A stretch of DNA of 54,470 nt from an uncultured Lachnospiraceae bacterium (GTDB lineage Bacteria; Bacillota; Clostridia; TANB77; CAG-508): the NCBI GenBank assembly GCA_945917765.1, contig CAMEHU010000008.1:1-54470 (forward strand), given 5' to 3'. A program made the position numbers and the translations under genes. Below, piece after piece: positions 7,930 to 15,959 of the stretch. How positions within the stretch are numbered: position 1 is the stretch's first letter; each line of letters begins with the position of its first letter. The notes under the pieces were generated by a model that was not told the DNA's origin, made no database searches, and saw nothing but the letters and a program-made list of their open reading frames with translations.

Positions 7930-8388
7930 CTACCTCATGAGAAAATCAATCAATTCTTCTAAAGTATCAAAACCATACAAACAAAAATTTACATTACTTT
8001 CTTTTGTTTTATCTTTCGGAATAAATTCCCTTGCACAATCACAATGGCATTCTTTGTGTTGTAACTCACATTCATCACACATTGTTTTTGATTCATTCTC
8101 TAATCTTTTCAAATCATCATATTGTCTTTTACATTCATTGTGTATTTCTGTTAATGCCTGTAATTCTAAATTTAATCTTGATTTTTCTTTTTGTAACTTT
8201 TCATTCTCAATTTTTAAATTAAAATTTTCTAAAACTATTTTGTTTAATTCTTTTATAATATTTGTTATCGCTTTATCTTTTATTTCCAACAAATCATTCA
8301 AATTCTTAACTCTTTTATTTAATTTATTCAATGTTTCCTCTACATTAACTTCTTTACCATTTTGACATTTAACATTTTTATCTTCCAT
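7930..8388 (-). CDS. Coiled-coil protein with C-terminal Cys/His cluster
   Basis: 152 residues from ATG 8388 (AAAGGAG before it). About 15-95 is a long predicted coiled coil (leucine/lysine/glutamate heptads); then CDECELQHKECHCDC looks like a metal-binding cluster. Function unknown. It is 29 nt from the next gene upstream. Confidence 0.6.
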   Translation of the reverse strand: MEDKNVKCQNGKEVNVEETLNKLNKRVKNLNDLLEIKDKAITNIIKELNKIVLENFNLKIENEKLQKEKSRLNLELQALTEIHNECKRQYDDLKRLENESKTMCDECELQHKECHCDCAREFIPKDKTKESNVNFCLYGFDTLEELIDFLMR

Positions 8389-8417
8389 TTTATTTTTCTC
8401 CTTTTTAACAAACATAT

Positions 8418-8837
8418 TTATTTTCTTCTGAAATGTATTGGAGTTAAATTTTCTAAAATGCAGTCAACACAACCTTTTGTACTACTTGGTATAATCATAT
8501 TACATACATTATTAGAATATCTTTTACATTCACAACACCATTCTTTTTCTAATATCTCCCTTGCCTCTTCTACGGTCATTTTTTTAACATCTGTATCAAC
8601 TTCTTCAAATGTTTCTTTTTCAACATTTTCATTTCTTAAAAATTCTTTTAACTTTTTATAACATTTTGGACATAAATCCCATTGCTCCAAACCACAAGCT
8701 AGACTTCCCTGTTTATTAAACATAAATAATTGTAAGTTTGCTTGAACATTATCTTCCTTATCCCCACCAATAAAATTCTTTAATGGCTGTAATTCAAAAA
8801 GACTTCCACACACATCACATTTAAAAGCATTAGACAT
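8418..8837 (-). CDS. Hypothetical zinc-finger-like protein
   Basis: 139 residues with paired Cys motifs: CDVC (8-11) with CPKC (about 57-60), and a second set CCEC and CVDC near the C-terminus. This suggests two zinc-ribbon units linked by an acidic helix. No named family. It lies 2 nt from the adjacent zinc-ribbon gene. Confidence 0.6.
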   Translation of the reverse strand: MSNAFKCDVCGSLFELQPLKNFIGGDKEDNVQANLQLFMFNKQGSLACGLEQWDLCPKCYKKLKEFLRNENVEKETFEEVDTDVKKMTVEEAREILEKEWCCECKRYSNNVCNMIIPSSTKGCVDCILENLTPIHFRRK

Positions 8838-8839
8838 TT

Positions 8840-9097
8840 TTATTCCTCCAAAAATTTATTTGATAAACGAATCCTTTTTAGATCTTCCTTTGTTTTTAAC
8901 TTTGCTTGATAGTTACAACTTGCTTTCAAAGTCTTTTGGAATATTTCTTCCATACAGTCATAACACAAAGTAAAAATAACAGATTTCCTTTTGTTACTTA
9001 ACTGTAAATCATGCATTTCCTTTGTACGCATATATGGTTTCCCACATAATGTACATTTGCTTTCTTTGTCATGATTTACACGCATTCTAACAGGCAT
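8840..9097 (-). CDS. Small zinc-ribbon protein
   Basis: 85 residues with CTLC (about 16-19) and CYDC (about 45-48), a two-pair zinc ribbon, and a basic helical C-terminus. Probably nucleic-acid or protein binding; not assigned. Confidence 0.6.
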   Translation of the reverse strand: MPVRMRVNHDKESKCTLCGKPYMRTKEMHDLQLSNKRKSVIFTLCYDCMEEIFQKTLKASCNYQAKLKTKEDLKRIRLSNKFLEE

Positions 9098-9112
9098 AAA
9101 AACATTCCTCCT

Positions 9113-9448
9113 TTATTTTCCACGTTTATAATTTCGTAACGTAAATTCTGCTAACATAGTTAAATATTTTTTGTCATATTTATTCAACCTGTCATAAATA
9201 TAAAAACCAGTAGAAGCATCAAAGTCTTTAAACACATAATAATATTCTGTTTGTTTAAATTCTTGTTCTCCTAATTGTTTTTTGTATTTTAACAATTGTT
9301 TTCCTGCTTTATCAAATTGGAAGTCTTCTATAATATTTTCATGCATTTCATAATACAGAATACTATGAATAATAATACAACGTTCTAACCAATTTGCTTT
9401 TTGTTTTATAGACCAATATAAAGCAGGTGGTTTATTTAATGCAAACAT
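9113..9448 (-). CDS. Small protein resembling the N-terminal helical domain of NAD-dependent ligase
   Basis: 111 residues. The pattern YYEMHENIIEDFQFD recalls the Ia-domain motif of LigA (Y..D.P.I.D.EYD), seen also in short phage proteins. The adenylation domain is absent, so ligase activity is not expected. It is first in its unit, after the promoter 9499-9527. The similarity is weak. Confidence 0.5.
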   Translation of the reverse strand: MFALNKPPALYWSIKQKANWLERCIIIHSILYYEMHENIIEDFQFDKAGKQLLKYKKQLGEQEFKQTEYYYVFKDFDASTGFYIYDRLNKYDKKYLTMLAEFTLRNYKRGK

Positions 9449-9498
9449 TTTATTTTCCTTTCTATAAAGATTTATTAATAATTAATATTTATTATGTT

Positions 9499-9527
9499 TT
9501 TATGTTAACACAAATAAAATAATTTGT
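9499..9527 (-). promoter_or_regulatory. Promoter for the 9448-6802 unit
   Basis: Minus-strand TTGACA, 17-bp spacer, TAACAT with TGT before the -10; CCATTGACA matches other extended -35 regions. Confidence 0.7.
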
Positions 9528-9566
9528 CAATGGTAAAATTAAAAATATTTTATAGAATCGTATAAG

Positions 9567-9636
9567 GCCCAAATTTCAATTTTAAAATCAAACACATATA
9601 AAATGTCAATTGATTTATTTCCATTCAAATATGGGC
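9567..9636 (-). terminator. Bipartite hairpin at an operon boundary
   Basis: Outer arms GCCCAAATTT (9567-9576) and AAATATGGGC (9627-9636) pair 9 of 10; inner arms AAATCAA (9585-9591) and TTGATTT (9610-9616). It is between the stop at 9656 and the next promoter, with no U-run, like the structures at 3994 and 25657. Confidence 0.45.
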
Positions 9637-9655
9637 ATTACACAACGTTACAGGA

Positions 9656-9862
9656 CTATTTTAAATGTCTTCTCTTTTGAATGGAACGTAATCTATTACC
9701 AGTACTTTTATAGATTGCATCATTAACACTTAATTCTTTTCGTTTCTGTTCTAAACGTTTATTGTTTTCTTCTACCTCTTTCAAATATAATTCACAAGTA
9801 GAATGGCAAGTAATATGTCTATCTTTACAATGATAGCATACATGAAAGTTTTGTTTTGCCAT
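9656..9862 (-). CDS. Small Cys/His protein
   Basis: 68 residues. CYHCKDRHITCHSTC at about 9-23 is a compact Cys/His cluster found in many small Firmicutes phage proteins; a basic helix follows. Metal binding is inferred and function is unknown. Its ATG overlaps the stop of the RuvC-like gene. Confidence 0.6.
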   Translation of the reverse strand: MAKQNFHVCYHCKDRHITCHSTCELYLKEVEENNKRLEQKRKELSVNDAIYKSTGNRLRSIQKRRHLK

Positions 9863-10473
9863 TAATGTTCCTCCTTTAGTAATTGATTATTAGTAAATCC
9901 ATAAAGACTAATACAAATACTATCAGCAATATTATCATTATAAGTATAACGTTCCCCATTCTTTTCTATAATACCTTTTGATTTTCTTTTTCCTACATCA
10001 TAATTGATAATATATTTTTTATAGCCTTTTGAAACACACCAAAGTATTGTTGGCCATTTCTTTGGGTCAATACCATATTTATTTGATTTTCCTTTTGAAT
10101 TACCAACAACAGAAGATTTCCATGCACGAGTATCAACAGAATAGATAGGATAATCAAATGTAAAAGCTGTATCAACAATCAAAGCATTTAATGCCCCAAT
10201 AGATTTTATATAATCTATATTAATAAAACCTTGTGATTGTAAACGTATTCTTTCAATAATAACAATTACATCAGCATCATAGTCTTCTTTTAATAAATGA
10301 ACAGAACTAAAAATATCAAATAATCTTTTTTGTAACATTCCCCTGCGTTCAGAGTTGTTTTTACATTTTTCTAAATAAACGTGTTTTGCCATTTTTAATT
10401 TACCATTCATTGAAATAGAAATTCCAGTATCTTTATATGATTGGTCTATTCCAATTACTATTTTGTTTTTCAC
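9862..10473 (-). CDS. RuvC-like Holliday junction resolvase
   Basis: 203 residues of the RNase H-fold resolvase type. Motifs: IGIDQSYKDTGISI (first Asp about 9), VIVIIERIRL (Glu), SVDTRAWKSSVVG, and YNDNIADSICISLYG with the late Asp pair. It would resolve recombination or replication junctions before packaging. GTG at 10473 is the start, with GGAGG 7 nt upstream. It overlaps the upstream gene by 41 nt. Phage RuvC-like members are distant from bacterial RuvC. Confidence 0.8.
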   Translation of the reverse strand: MKNKIVIGIDQSYKDTGISISMNGKLKMAKHVYLEKCKNNSERRGMLQKRLFDIFSSVHLLKEDYDADVIVIIERIRLQSQGFINIDYIKSIGALNALIVDTAFTFDYPIYSVDTRAWKSSVVGNSKGKSNKYGIDPKKWPTILWCVSKGYKKYIINYDVGKRKSKGIIEKNGERYTYNDNIADSICISLYGFTNNQLLKEEH

Positions 10474-10786
10474 GCATCTTCCTCCTTATATATTCTTTAC
10501 ATTTTTCTTTATTTGTAAACACAGGAAAAATATTAACCCCAATGTTTTTTAATAAGTCATTATTACAATCTATATGTTTTTCATCAACAGTACCAAAATT
10601 TTGAAACCTTTTTACAACTGAATTATATTTGTTAAAATCAACACTAACATTGTTATAGGAATATGTTATCTTATATTTATATATCTTAATACAAATTATA
10701 TTTGCTTTTAAAATAATAATAGAATCTTTTGAACATTCATAAACAATATAAAGTTTTTGTTCTATTTCATATTTTGGCTTTTTCAT
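10433..10786 (-). CDS. Hypothetical protein
   Basis: 117 residues from ATG 10786, chosen over a longer frame because AGAAGGG lies 6 nt upstream. Beta-rich N-terminal half, basic C-terminus (RRKMREKQ) overlapping the RuvC-like gene by 41 nt, which suggests coupled translation. No family recognised. Confidence 0.55.
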   Translation of the reverse strand: MKKPKYEIEQKLYIVYECSKDSIIILKANIICIKIYKYKITYSYNNVSVDFNKYNSVVKRFQNFGTVDEKHIDCNNDLLKNIGVNIFPVFTNKEKCKEYIRRKMREKQNSNWNRPII

Positions 10787-10788
10787 AT

Positions 10789-11283
10789 CTATCCCTTCTG
10801 CTGATATGGTTGTGGTGGTTCTGGTCTTGGCATCCAATAACTGATATAATTTGAACAATTACCACCAAAATGTCCGTTCGGATAAAATTTACTTGGTTCA
10901 TACCATCTTGTAACAACTGCTCCCCCAGATTTCCCTATTACTAAATAACTTCCTTCTTTTTCTGGTAGTCTTTCTTTTACACTTATCCAGCCGTTGTGAT
11001 TCTCTTCAATTTCCTTCACAGTTTCCTTAATCACTTTGCAGAACTTCGGACAATGATGCTTTTCTTTGTCATATGCTTCGCACTCTCCGCAATCCTTGTA
11101 GCACTCTTCATACTGCTCTGCTTCATGCTTGACGATTTCGATTGCATTTCCCACCCCGTGTGCATATCCTTTGGCAGAATCAAATTGTAGAGGATTTTCC
11201 CTTTCGCATCTTAATTTTTCCTCGTCTGCAAGTTTTAATTCTTCTTCCAACTTCTCAATAATCTTCTCAAATGCCGCTTGCAT
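10789..11283 (-). CDS. DUF551 domain protein
   Basis: 164 residues. N-terminal helices (1-60), Cys-rich middle (CYKDCGEC..., 60-85), and a C-terminal DUF551 domain: WISVKERLPE near 99, then HFGG and YWMPRPEPP. DUF551 occurs in many phage and prophage small proteins; function is unknown. GC and codon use are clearly higher than neighbours, a sign of recent acquisition together with the next gene. Confidence 0.8.
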   Translation of the reverse strand: MQAAFEKIIEKLEEELKLADEEKLRCERENPLQFDSAKGYAHGVGNAIEIVKHEAEQYEECYKDCGECEAYDKEKHHCPKFCKVIKETVKEIEENHNGWISVKERLPEKEGSYLVIGKSGGAVVTRWYEPSKFYPNGHFGGNCSNYISYWMPRPEPPQPYQQKG

Positions 11284-11506
11284 CTACTCCACCTACTTCC
11301 ACAACTTCTATCAAATCTGATAGCAAACCATCACATCCAAACATTTTCATTTCATCACGAAATTCTTCCAACTGCTCAACAACCTTGTCCACATCATATG
11401 CTACAGGCTGCCTGTGAATTAAATTCATCCAGTCAATAGTACTTGACTGCTCCGTAATCGTTTCACGTATTTCGTTCATTAATTTTTCTTCATTAATTAA
11501 TCTCAT
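11267..11506 (-). CDS. Small hypothetical protein (Firmicutes phage type)
   Basis: 79 residues, helical and acidic, with AYDVDKVVEQLEE, a motif frequent beside DUF551 in gut Firmicutes phages. Overlaps the DUF551 gene by 17 nt, shares its higher GC, and was probably gained with it. Confidence 0.65.
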   Translation of the reverse strand: MRLINEEKLMNEIRETITEQSSTIDWMNLIHRQPVAYDVDKVVEQLEEFRDEMKMFGCDGLLSDLIEVVEVGGVDASGI

Positions 11507-11541
11507 ATTTTCCTTTCCCCACTAAAAGTTAATTTAATTAA

Positions 11542-11679
11542 TTATCTTCTACGTCTTTTACTTTCACTAACCCATTTTCTTCTTTTTTCATATTTCTTTA
11601 CTATATTCATTTTATTTTCTACTATTTCTTTTATATCTTCCTTCCAACTTCTGCATAAATCCTGTGTTAATACTTCCAC
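11542..11679 (-). CDS. Very small basic protein, GTG start
   Basis: 45 residues from GTG 11679, with AAAAAGGAG 10 nt upstream. It overlaps the 3' half of the next small gene in another frame. Trp-containing helices and an Arg-rich end (KRRRR). Real translation is uncertain, but the SD and the filled gap support it. Confidence 0.4.
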   Translation of the reverse strand: MEVLTQDLCRSWKEDIKEIVENKMNIVKKYEKRRKWVSESKRRRR

Positions 11680-11773
11680 TTTTATTTTTCTCCTTTTTAC
11701 ATACTTTATCTTCACATTCTAAACAATCTGCATAAATAACAATACAACCATACTTTGGACAATGTTTACTCAT
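11612..11773 (-). CDS. Small Cys-rich protein
   Basis: 53 residues. HCPKYGC, CLEC and a following Cys give a likely zinc site near the N-terminus; a basic tail follows. ATG 11773 lies inside the end of the previous gene (8-nt overlap). The SD is weak, so initiation may be coupled. Confidence 0.5.
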   Translation of the reverse strand: MSKHCPKYGCIVIYADCLECEDKVCKKEKNKSGSINTGFMQKLEGRYKRNSRK

Positions 11774-12182
11774 ATATTCCATAATACCTTTTTAATACAC
11801 AAACAGTTTCTGTGAACGCAATAATTCTACTTTCAAAATAATTAGGATTTTGAAACTCATTATATAAACCTGAATCTAAAATTCCACACATTTCTTCACA
11901 AGTAAAAATAAACTTATATTCATGTTTACTATTTACTTCACATATAATTCCATCCCTATTATAATTACTTCCATTATATAAGAATATAAATTTTCTTTCC
12001 TCTGCATTTACATTTACTAATATAAATTCCCTTTCATTCATTTCTTGTATTAAAGTTTTCTTTACCTCTGAAAACATTTTATTCTTTTTCTCCTTTTCAT
12101 ATTTTTCTTTTTCAATTCCCAATAAATAAATCAAAACTAATGGTGTTAAAATTAAAGTCCATAATAAAAATAATATTAACAT
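11766..12182 (-). CDS. Small membrane-anchored protein
   Basis: 138 residues from ATG 12182 (AAAAAGGA before it). One N-terminal hydrophobic segment (about 2-23), then a basic helix and a soluble C-terminal domain of about 100 residues. No family recognised. The start chosen skips twelve upstream codons that lack an SD. Confidence 0.6.
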   Translation of the reverse strand: MLILFLLWTLILTPLVLIYLLGIEKEKYEKEKKNKMFSEVKKTLIQEMNEREFILVNVNAEERKFIFLYNGSNYNRDGIICEVNSKHEYKFIFTCEEMCGILDSGLYNEFQNPNYFESRIIAFTETVCVLKRYYGIYE

Positions 12183-12214
12183 AGTTATTCCTTTTTTATC
12201 ATATGCACATTCTA

Positions 12215-13078
12215 TCACAATTTAACTCTTCCAATTCCTCTATTCCAACAAGCATCTTTCATTGGACATTTTTCAGATTGTTTACAATCATATGAAGTAC
12301 AATTTTTACAACGAGGAATTATTTCTTTTTTTGTAATAAATTTTTTATAATAATGTTTTACAGATTCTAATCTTTCAATATAAGGTTTTAAAAATTCTTC
12401 ATCATAATCATAAATAAAAACCTTAAATTCTTGTCCTCCTTTATCATCACATAAAACAAAACCTTTTAAATAATCTTTCCCATTCCATGTTCCTTTTCGT
12501 TTTGCTTCTTTTATACATTCATGCATATATAACTGAAGTTGTTTATGTGCAGATGGGTGTGATTCCATTTTTCTAAACTGCATTGGATTTACAGATTTTA
12601 TTTCCCCAATCATTGCCCCGTCATAAAATTCAGGAATACGGCAAACAATATCAGGAGTATAACTCATTTTATAATCTTCATCAAATCTTGTTCTATCTAA
12701 TGTTTTTGCTTTTGCATAACCAGCTCTTATAAACATTCTTTGCCATTTCTCATGGATTGCATTTCCTTCCTCAAATATTCTTTTCAATCCAATTGAAATT
12801 TGCTGCCCTTGTAATTGTTTATAACACAAACTTAAAACTTGTTGTCTTATACAAAATTGATTATCTGATACAATCATTGCAGAAGCATGAAGTCCTACAC
12901 GTTCCTGGGATTCTAATCCTCTTGTCATAACCTGTTTTACAAACTCTGTCTCTTCCTCAATATTTTTTTCTAAGTAAAACATTTTGTTTAATATTCCTTC
13001 AAGTTTTGCAGCTTCTGATGTTTGTACTTTTGAACCATTCCTTAATGCATCTTTTTTTATATTACTTATTATTCCCAT
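12215..13078 (-). CDS. Cas4/RecB-family PD-(D/E)XK exonuclease
   Basis: 287 residues. The nuclease core shows His109, Asp143 (YTPDIVCRIP), and EIK with Glu159 and Lys161, as in RecB/Cas4 nucleases. Cys76 and a C-terminal set (Cys257, 260, 265, 271, 277) resemble an iron-sulfur cluster. Cas4-like phage proteins degrade DNA ends and may help recombination beside RecA. There is no CRISPR array here. It overlaps the dCMP deaminase gene by 17 nt. Confidence 0.8.
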   Translation of the reverse strand: MGIISNIKKDALRNGSKVQTSEAAKLEGILNKMFYLEKNIEEETEFVKQVMTRGLESQERVGLHASAMIVSDNQFCIRQQVLSLCYKQLQGQQISIGLKRIFEEGNAIHEKWQRMFIRAGYAKAKTLDRTRFDEDYKMSYTPDIVCRIPEFYDGAMIGEIKSVNPMQFRKMESHPSAHKQLQLYMHECIKEAKRKGTWNGKDYLKGFVLCDDKGGQEFKVFIYDYDEEFLKPYIERLESVKHYYKKFITKKEIIPRCKNCTSYDCKQSEKCPMKDACWNRGIGRVKL

Positions 13079-13553
13079 TTCTTAACCACCTTTCAGGATT
13101 TCCTCTTTCCCAAACAATTCCCTTCCTTGTTATCACCATTTCAATTCCAGAATTTGCAATCATTCTTTCACATATAGGGCAAGGAACAACATTTTCTATT
13201 TTTTTCCAATACACCCAACAACCCTTTTCTTTGTCAGATACAAACTCTTCCCCATCCAAATACATAACAGAACCAATCATATCAATTCTACTACAACTCA
13301 ACATTGCATTCTGTTCTGCATGAACTGCAGGACAATCAGAATAATTACCGGAATTGCTTGGCTTATTAATTCTTGGGCACTCTCCTTTATCACAACAATT
13401 AATTTCCCCTCGTGCAGAACCATTATATCCCGTTGCAATTATTTGGTCATTCTTTACAATAATACAACCATAATGTCTTTTTAAACAAGTACTACGTTTT
13501 GAAACAGAAAGTGCAATATCTAAATAATACTCTTCCTTAGAAATTCTACTCAT
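13062..13553 (-). CDS. dCMP deaminase
   Basis: 163 residues of the cytidine/deoxycytidylate deaminase fold. HAEQNAM gives zinc ligand His78 and catalytic Glu80; PCPIC supplies Cys125 and Cys128. It converts dCMP to dUMP, the substrate for thymidylate synthesis. Extra Cys/His residues around 52-74 resemble the structural zinc insertion of T4-type enzymes. It overlaps RecA by 8 nt and joins the nucleotide-metabolism genes at 19.5-22.1 kb. Confidence 0.92.
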   Translation of the reverse strand: MSRISKEEYYLDIALSVSKRSTCLKRHYGCIIVKNDQIIATGYNGSARGEINCCDKGECPRINKPSNSGNYSDCPAVHAEQNAMLSCSRIDMIGSVMYLDGEEFVSDKEKGCWVYWKKIENVVPCPICERMIANSGIEMVITRKGIVWERGNPERWLRNGNNK

Positions 13554-14502
13554 CTAAATAATCATCCTCCTCCTGAAATTCTTTTGGAACACGTTTACCA
13601 AATTGAGCAGCACGTTTTGCCATTATCTCTTTTCTAATTTGTTGTACATCATCAAATGAAACAAAACCTCTATCAAAGAATAATGGTATTTCACATTCCC
13701 CCATGGGGTTACATATTTTTGATTTAACAACTTTACATTTCATTATTAAACCAATTTTTTCTGTTGTTGCAGAATTATGTGGGTCTTTGTTTGGTATTTC
13801 AATCCATGCCTTTCTTGCAACCTGTATTCTCAAAGAACAAGCGTGTTTTAATTTCCTACCACCAGGTGTATCTGTTTTTTCCCCAAACATCATTGCACCT
13901 ATTTTATCTCTTACCTGATTAATAAATATAATTGTTGTGCCAGTAACCTCAATTATTTCCTCAACCGTTGGCAAGTATTTATTCATAAGTCTTGATGTTC
14001 CACCTATTCTTTGTTCCTCAATAGAATCTTTTTCCGCTGATTTTAAAACCTTTTCTGCATCCTCTTTTGGAACCATACTTGGAACACTATCAATACCAAT
14101 TAAAGGGATTCCTGCTTTTGAAAACTTAATTGTTTTATTAAAAGCATCCTCCCCATATTTTGCACGATATATTAACATTTGTTTTGGTCTATTCCCAAAT
14201 ACCTTAGCACGTTCTGCATCAAACGTTCCTTCAATAGGTATATCTAAACAAATACTATGCAAACCACATAAATGATAAAGTAATGTTGTTTTACCAGAAC
14301 TTTCAGGACCAAATATTTCAACAACTCTTCCCTCCGGCATACCACCACCAATTATTGCATCTAAGTCCTCAATTCCAGTTGACCATCTATTTATCTTTAA
14401 GTTTGCACTTTCAGAACCTATTGTATATACACTACCTTTTCCTTCTTTTTTGTTTATTTCATTACAAAGTTTTATTATTTCTTCCTTATTTGTTTTACTC
14501 AT
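13546..14502 (-). CDS. recA: RecA/UvsX-type recombinase
   Basis: 318 residues. Walker A GPESSGKTT at 65-73, IPLIGIDSVPSMVP as Walker B region, IFINQVRDKIG L2-type region, and TPGGRKLKHACSLRI. It forms a filament on single-stranded DNA for strand exchange and repair or recombination-dependent replication. Shorter than bacterial RecA, with an acidic C-terminal tail (EEDDYLDE). It lies in a block with RuvC-like and Cas4-like proteins, a plausible recombination set. Confidence 0.93.
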   Translation of the reverse strand: MSKTNKEEIIKLCNEINKKEGKGSVYTIGSESANLKINRWSTGIEDLDAIIGGGMPEGRVVEIFGPESSGKTTLLYHLCGLHSICLDIPIEGTFDAERAKVFGNRPKQMLIYRAKYGEDAFNKTIKFSKAGIPLIGIDSVPSMVPKEDAEKVLKSAEKDSIEEQRIGGTSRLMNKYLPTVEEIIEVTGTTIIFINQVRDKIGAMMFGEKTDTPGGRKLKHACSLRIQVARKAWIEIPNKDPHNSATTEKIGLIMKCKVVKSKICNPMGECEIPLFFDRGFVSFDDVQQIRKEIMAKRAAQFGKRVPKEFQEEDDYLDE

Positions 14503-14747
14503 TATATTCTCCTTAAATATACTTTACCATTTAACATAAATGCTTTTGCATCAAACTGTTCTCTTTTAATACACTTTGATAATACATTTCTTAAATCATT
14601 ATTATTGTTATAAAGTTTTTCATCATCATTTACTTCCACACAATAAATACCTGATTCTAAAAACTTTTCAATAAACTTTTTTAAATTTTTATTTTGCTCT
14701 TTCTTTTCTCTTTTTAATTCATCATAATTTCTTTCTTCGAATAACAT
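14502..14747 (-). CDS. Small hypothetical charged protein
   Basis: 81 residues, N-terminal Glu/Lys-rich helix (1-35), then short strands. Overlaps its downstream RecA gene at one base and the previous gene by 26 nt. No family recognised. Confidence 0.55.
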   Translation of the reverse strand: MLFEERNYDELKREKKEQNKNLKKFIEKFLESGIYCVEVNDDEKLYNNNNDLRNVLSKCIKREQFDAKAFMLNGKVYLRRI

Positions 14748-14907
14748 TGTTTTTATCTCCTTTTATTATATTTCCATTAATATGGATTTCTGTTATTTTA
14801 CCATCTTCAATAACATATTCTTTATTCAATAATCTATTAGCACATTCTAAAGCCATTACCATTGCATAATTTACATTCTCTATCTCTTCATTTGAAAATA
14901 TAATCAA
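14722..14907 (-). CDS. Small hypothetical protein with TTG start
   Basis: 61 residues. TTG 14907 is favoured: GGAGG is 10 nt upstream and TTGA overlaps the stop of the glycosylase gene. A central helix is followed by strands and a basic end (IRRKKL). Function unknown. Confidence 0.5.
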   Translation of the reverse strand: MIIFSNEEIENVNYAMVMALECANRLLNKEYVIEDGKITEIHINGNIIKGDKNNVIRRKKL

Positions 14908-15353
14908 AGTTTTAAATCCTCCCTGTTCAACAATTTGCAAACCTTATCATGTACTAACTTCCATTCATCAGGTGTTAAACCACCACAATCAAATTTTTCT
15001 TGAAGATTGTAAAAACATTGAAGCAAATATCTTTTATCATGCCATGCTTCAAACAATGTATTATCTTTTTCAATTCTTGATGAAACCTGTTGTTCTTCTG
15101 TAGAACAATAACCTCTTATTTTTTCAACAGATTTTTCAGAAACATTATAACCTCTTTTTAACATTTCAGAACATACCAAACAACAATAAGCATATAAATG
15201 AGATTTATTATACCAAAGTATTTTATTGACTAATAAATGGTTTGGTGTTCCTTTATTTTCAATATTACTTATAATTGCACAACATTCTCTCCATTGTGCA
15301 ACTAATTGCTTTTGTGGAAGAACATCAATTAAATCCTTATGCCACAACCTCAA
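14904..15353 (-). CDS. TIGR02328-type protein, pyrimidine-dimer DNA glycosylase relative
   Basis: About 149 residues. The N-terminal pattern (M)RLWHKDLIDVLPQKQLVAQWRECCAI is the signature of the TIGR02328/Pyr_excise group, related to T4 endonuclease V, which removes UV dimers. TTG 15353 gives the usual family N-terminus (M-R-L-W-H) with GGTGA 5 nt upstream; an in-frame ATG at 15365 would add four residues. DNA-repair activity is predicted from family, not shown. Confidence 0.75.
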   Translation of the reverse strand: MRLWHKDLIDVLPQKQLVAQWRECCAIISNIENKGTPNHLLVNKILWYNKSHLYAYCCLVCSEMLKRGYNVSEKSVEKIRGYCSTEEQQVSSRIEKDNTLFEAWHDKRYLLQCFYNLQEKFDCGGLTPDEWKLVHDKVCKLLNREDLKL

Positions 15354-15354
15354 T

Positions 15355-15561
15355 TTAATCACCATCCTTTATGGAATCGAAAACACAACCAACAATCCTT
15401 GATGAAAAATCTTTGTAATCTTTTATTCTTTTTATTAACTCATTTGCAACAACCTCATCAGGATAATGTTTAATGCTTTCTAACATTTCAATTTTTGACA
15501 TCCCTTTTACTCTTGATTTAATTTCTTCCTTTTCCATTTGTGTTAATTCATTTTTTGACAT
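15355..15561 (-). CDS. Small hypothetical helical protein
   Basis: 68 residues, almost all helix, with a strong AGGAGG SD and its own promoter at 15600-15628. First gene of the unit running to 11542 and RecA; function unknown. Confidence 0.6.
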   Translation of the reverse strand: MSKNELTQMEKEEIKSRVKGMSKIEMLESIKHYPDEVVANELIKRIKDYKDFSSRIVGCVFDSIKDGD

Positions 15562-15599
15562 TTTTGTTACCTCCTAGGTTTTTATATTTTATTTTTTAT

Positions 15600-15628
15600 A
15601 TTATAACATATTTATTTCTAAATTACAA
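15600..15628 (-). promoter_or_regulatory. Promoter for the repair/recombination unit
   Basis: Minus-strand TTGTAA, 17-bp spacer, TATAAT with TGT before the -10. It overlaps the end of the small gene 15601-15750. Confidence 0.65.
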
Positions 15629-15750
15629 TACATTTTTTTAACTTTTTTTATTTCATCATCAACTTCATTTATGTCACAACTACAATAAAATTTACCATCT
15701 AAAAATAATTCATAATGTTCCATTACTTTTTTTACATCTAAAACTTTCAA
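15601..15750 (-). CDS. Very small acidic protein
   Basis: 49 residues if TTG 15750 is used, overlapping the previous stop as TTGA; 40 residues from ATG 15723. CSC and a helical acid/base tail. The TTGA junction is also used at 14907 and 20931, which supports the longer form. Confidence 0.4.
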   Translation of the reverse strand: MKVLDVKKVMEHYELFLDGKFYCSCDINEVDDEIKKVKKMYCNLEINML

Positions 15751-15959
15751 ACTATTTTATTCACCACACCTTCATATTTATTCATCAATTCTTTAAAATA
15801 ATCATTTCCCTCTTCTTTTGTAACTCTTCTTTCAAAACCATCACTTGTTTCAATTTTATAAATTATTTCCCCATTATCCTCATAAGTATAAAACTTTGCT
15901 TTCAATAATTTAAAATCAGATTTATAGGAAACAATCCATAGCTTTATCATTTTCATCAT
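15747..15959 (-). CDS. Small hypothetical protein
   Basis: 70 residues, beta-rich then helical. ATGA overlap with the polymerase stop codon indicates coupled translation. No family recognised. Confidence 0.55.
   Translation of the reverse strand: MMKMIKLWIVSYKSDFKLLKAKFYTYEDNGEIIYKIETSDGFERRVTKEEGNDYFKELMNKYEGVVNKIV

Noticed and set aside
9113..9448. Functional DNA ligase
   Set aside because: Only a short motif similar to the N-terminal domain of LigA is seen; the adenylation domain and KxDG motif are missing.
12215..13078. Cas4 as part of a CRISPR system
   Set aside because: No Cas1, Cas2, effector or repeat array is present; Cas4-like nucleases are common in phages.
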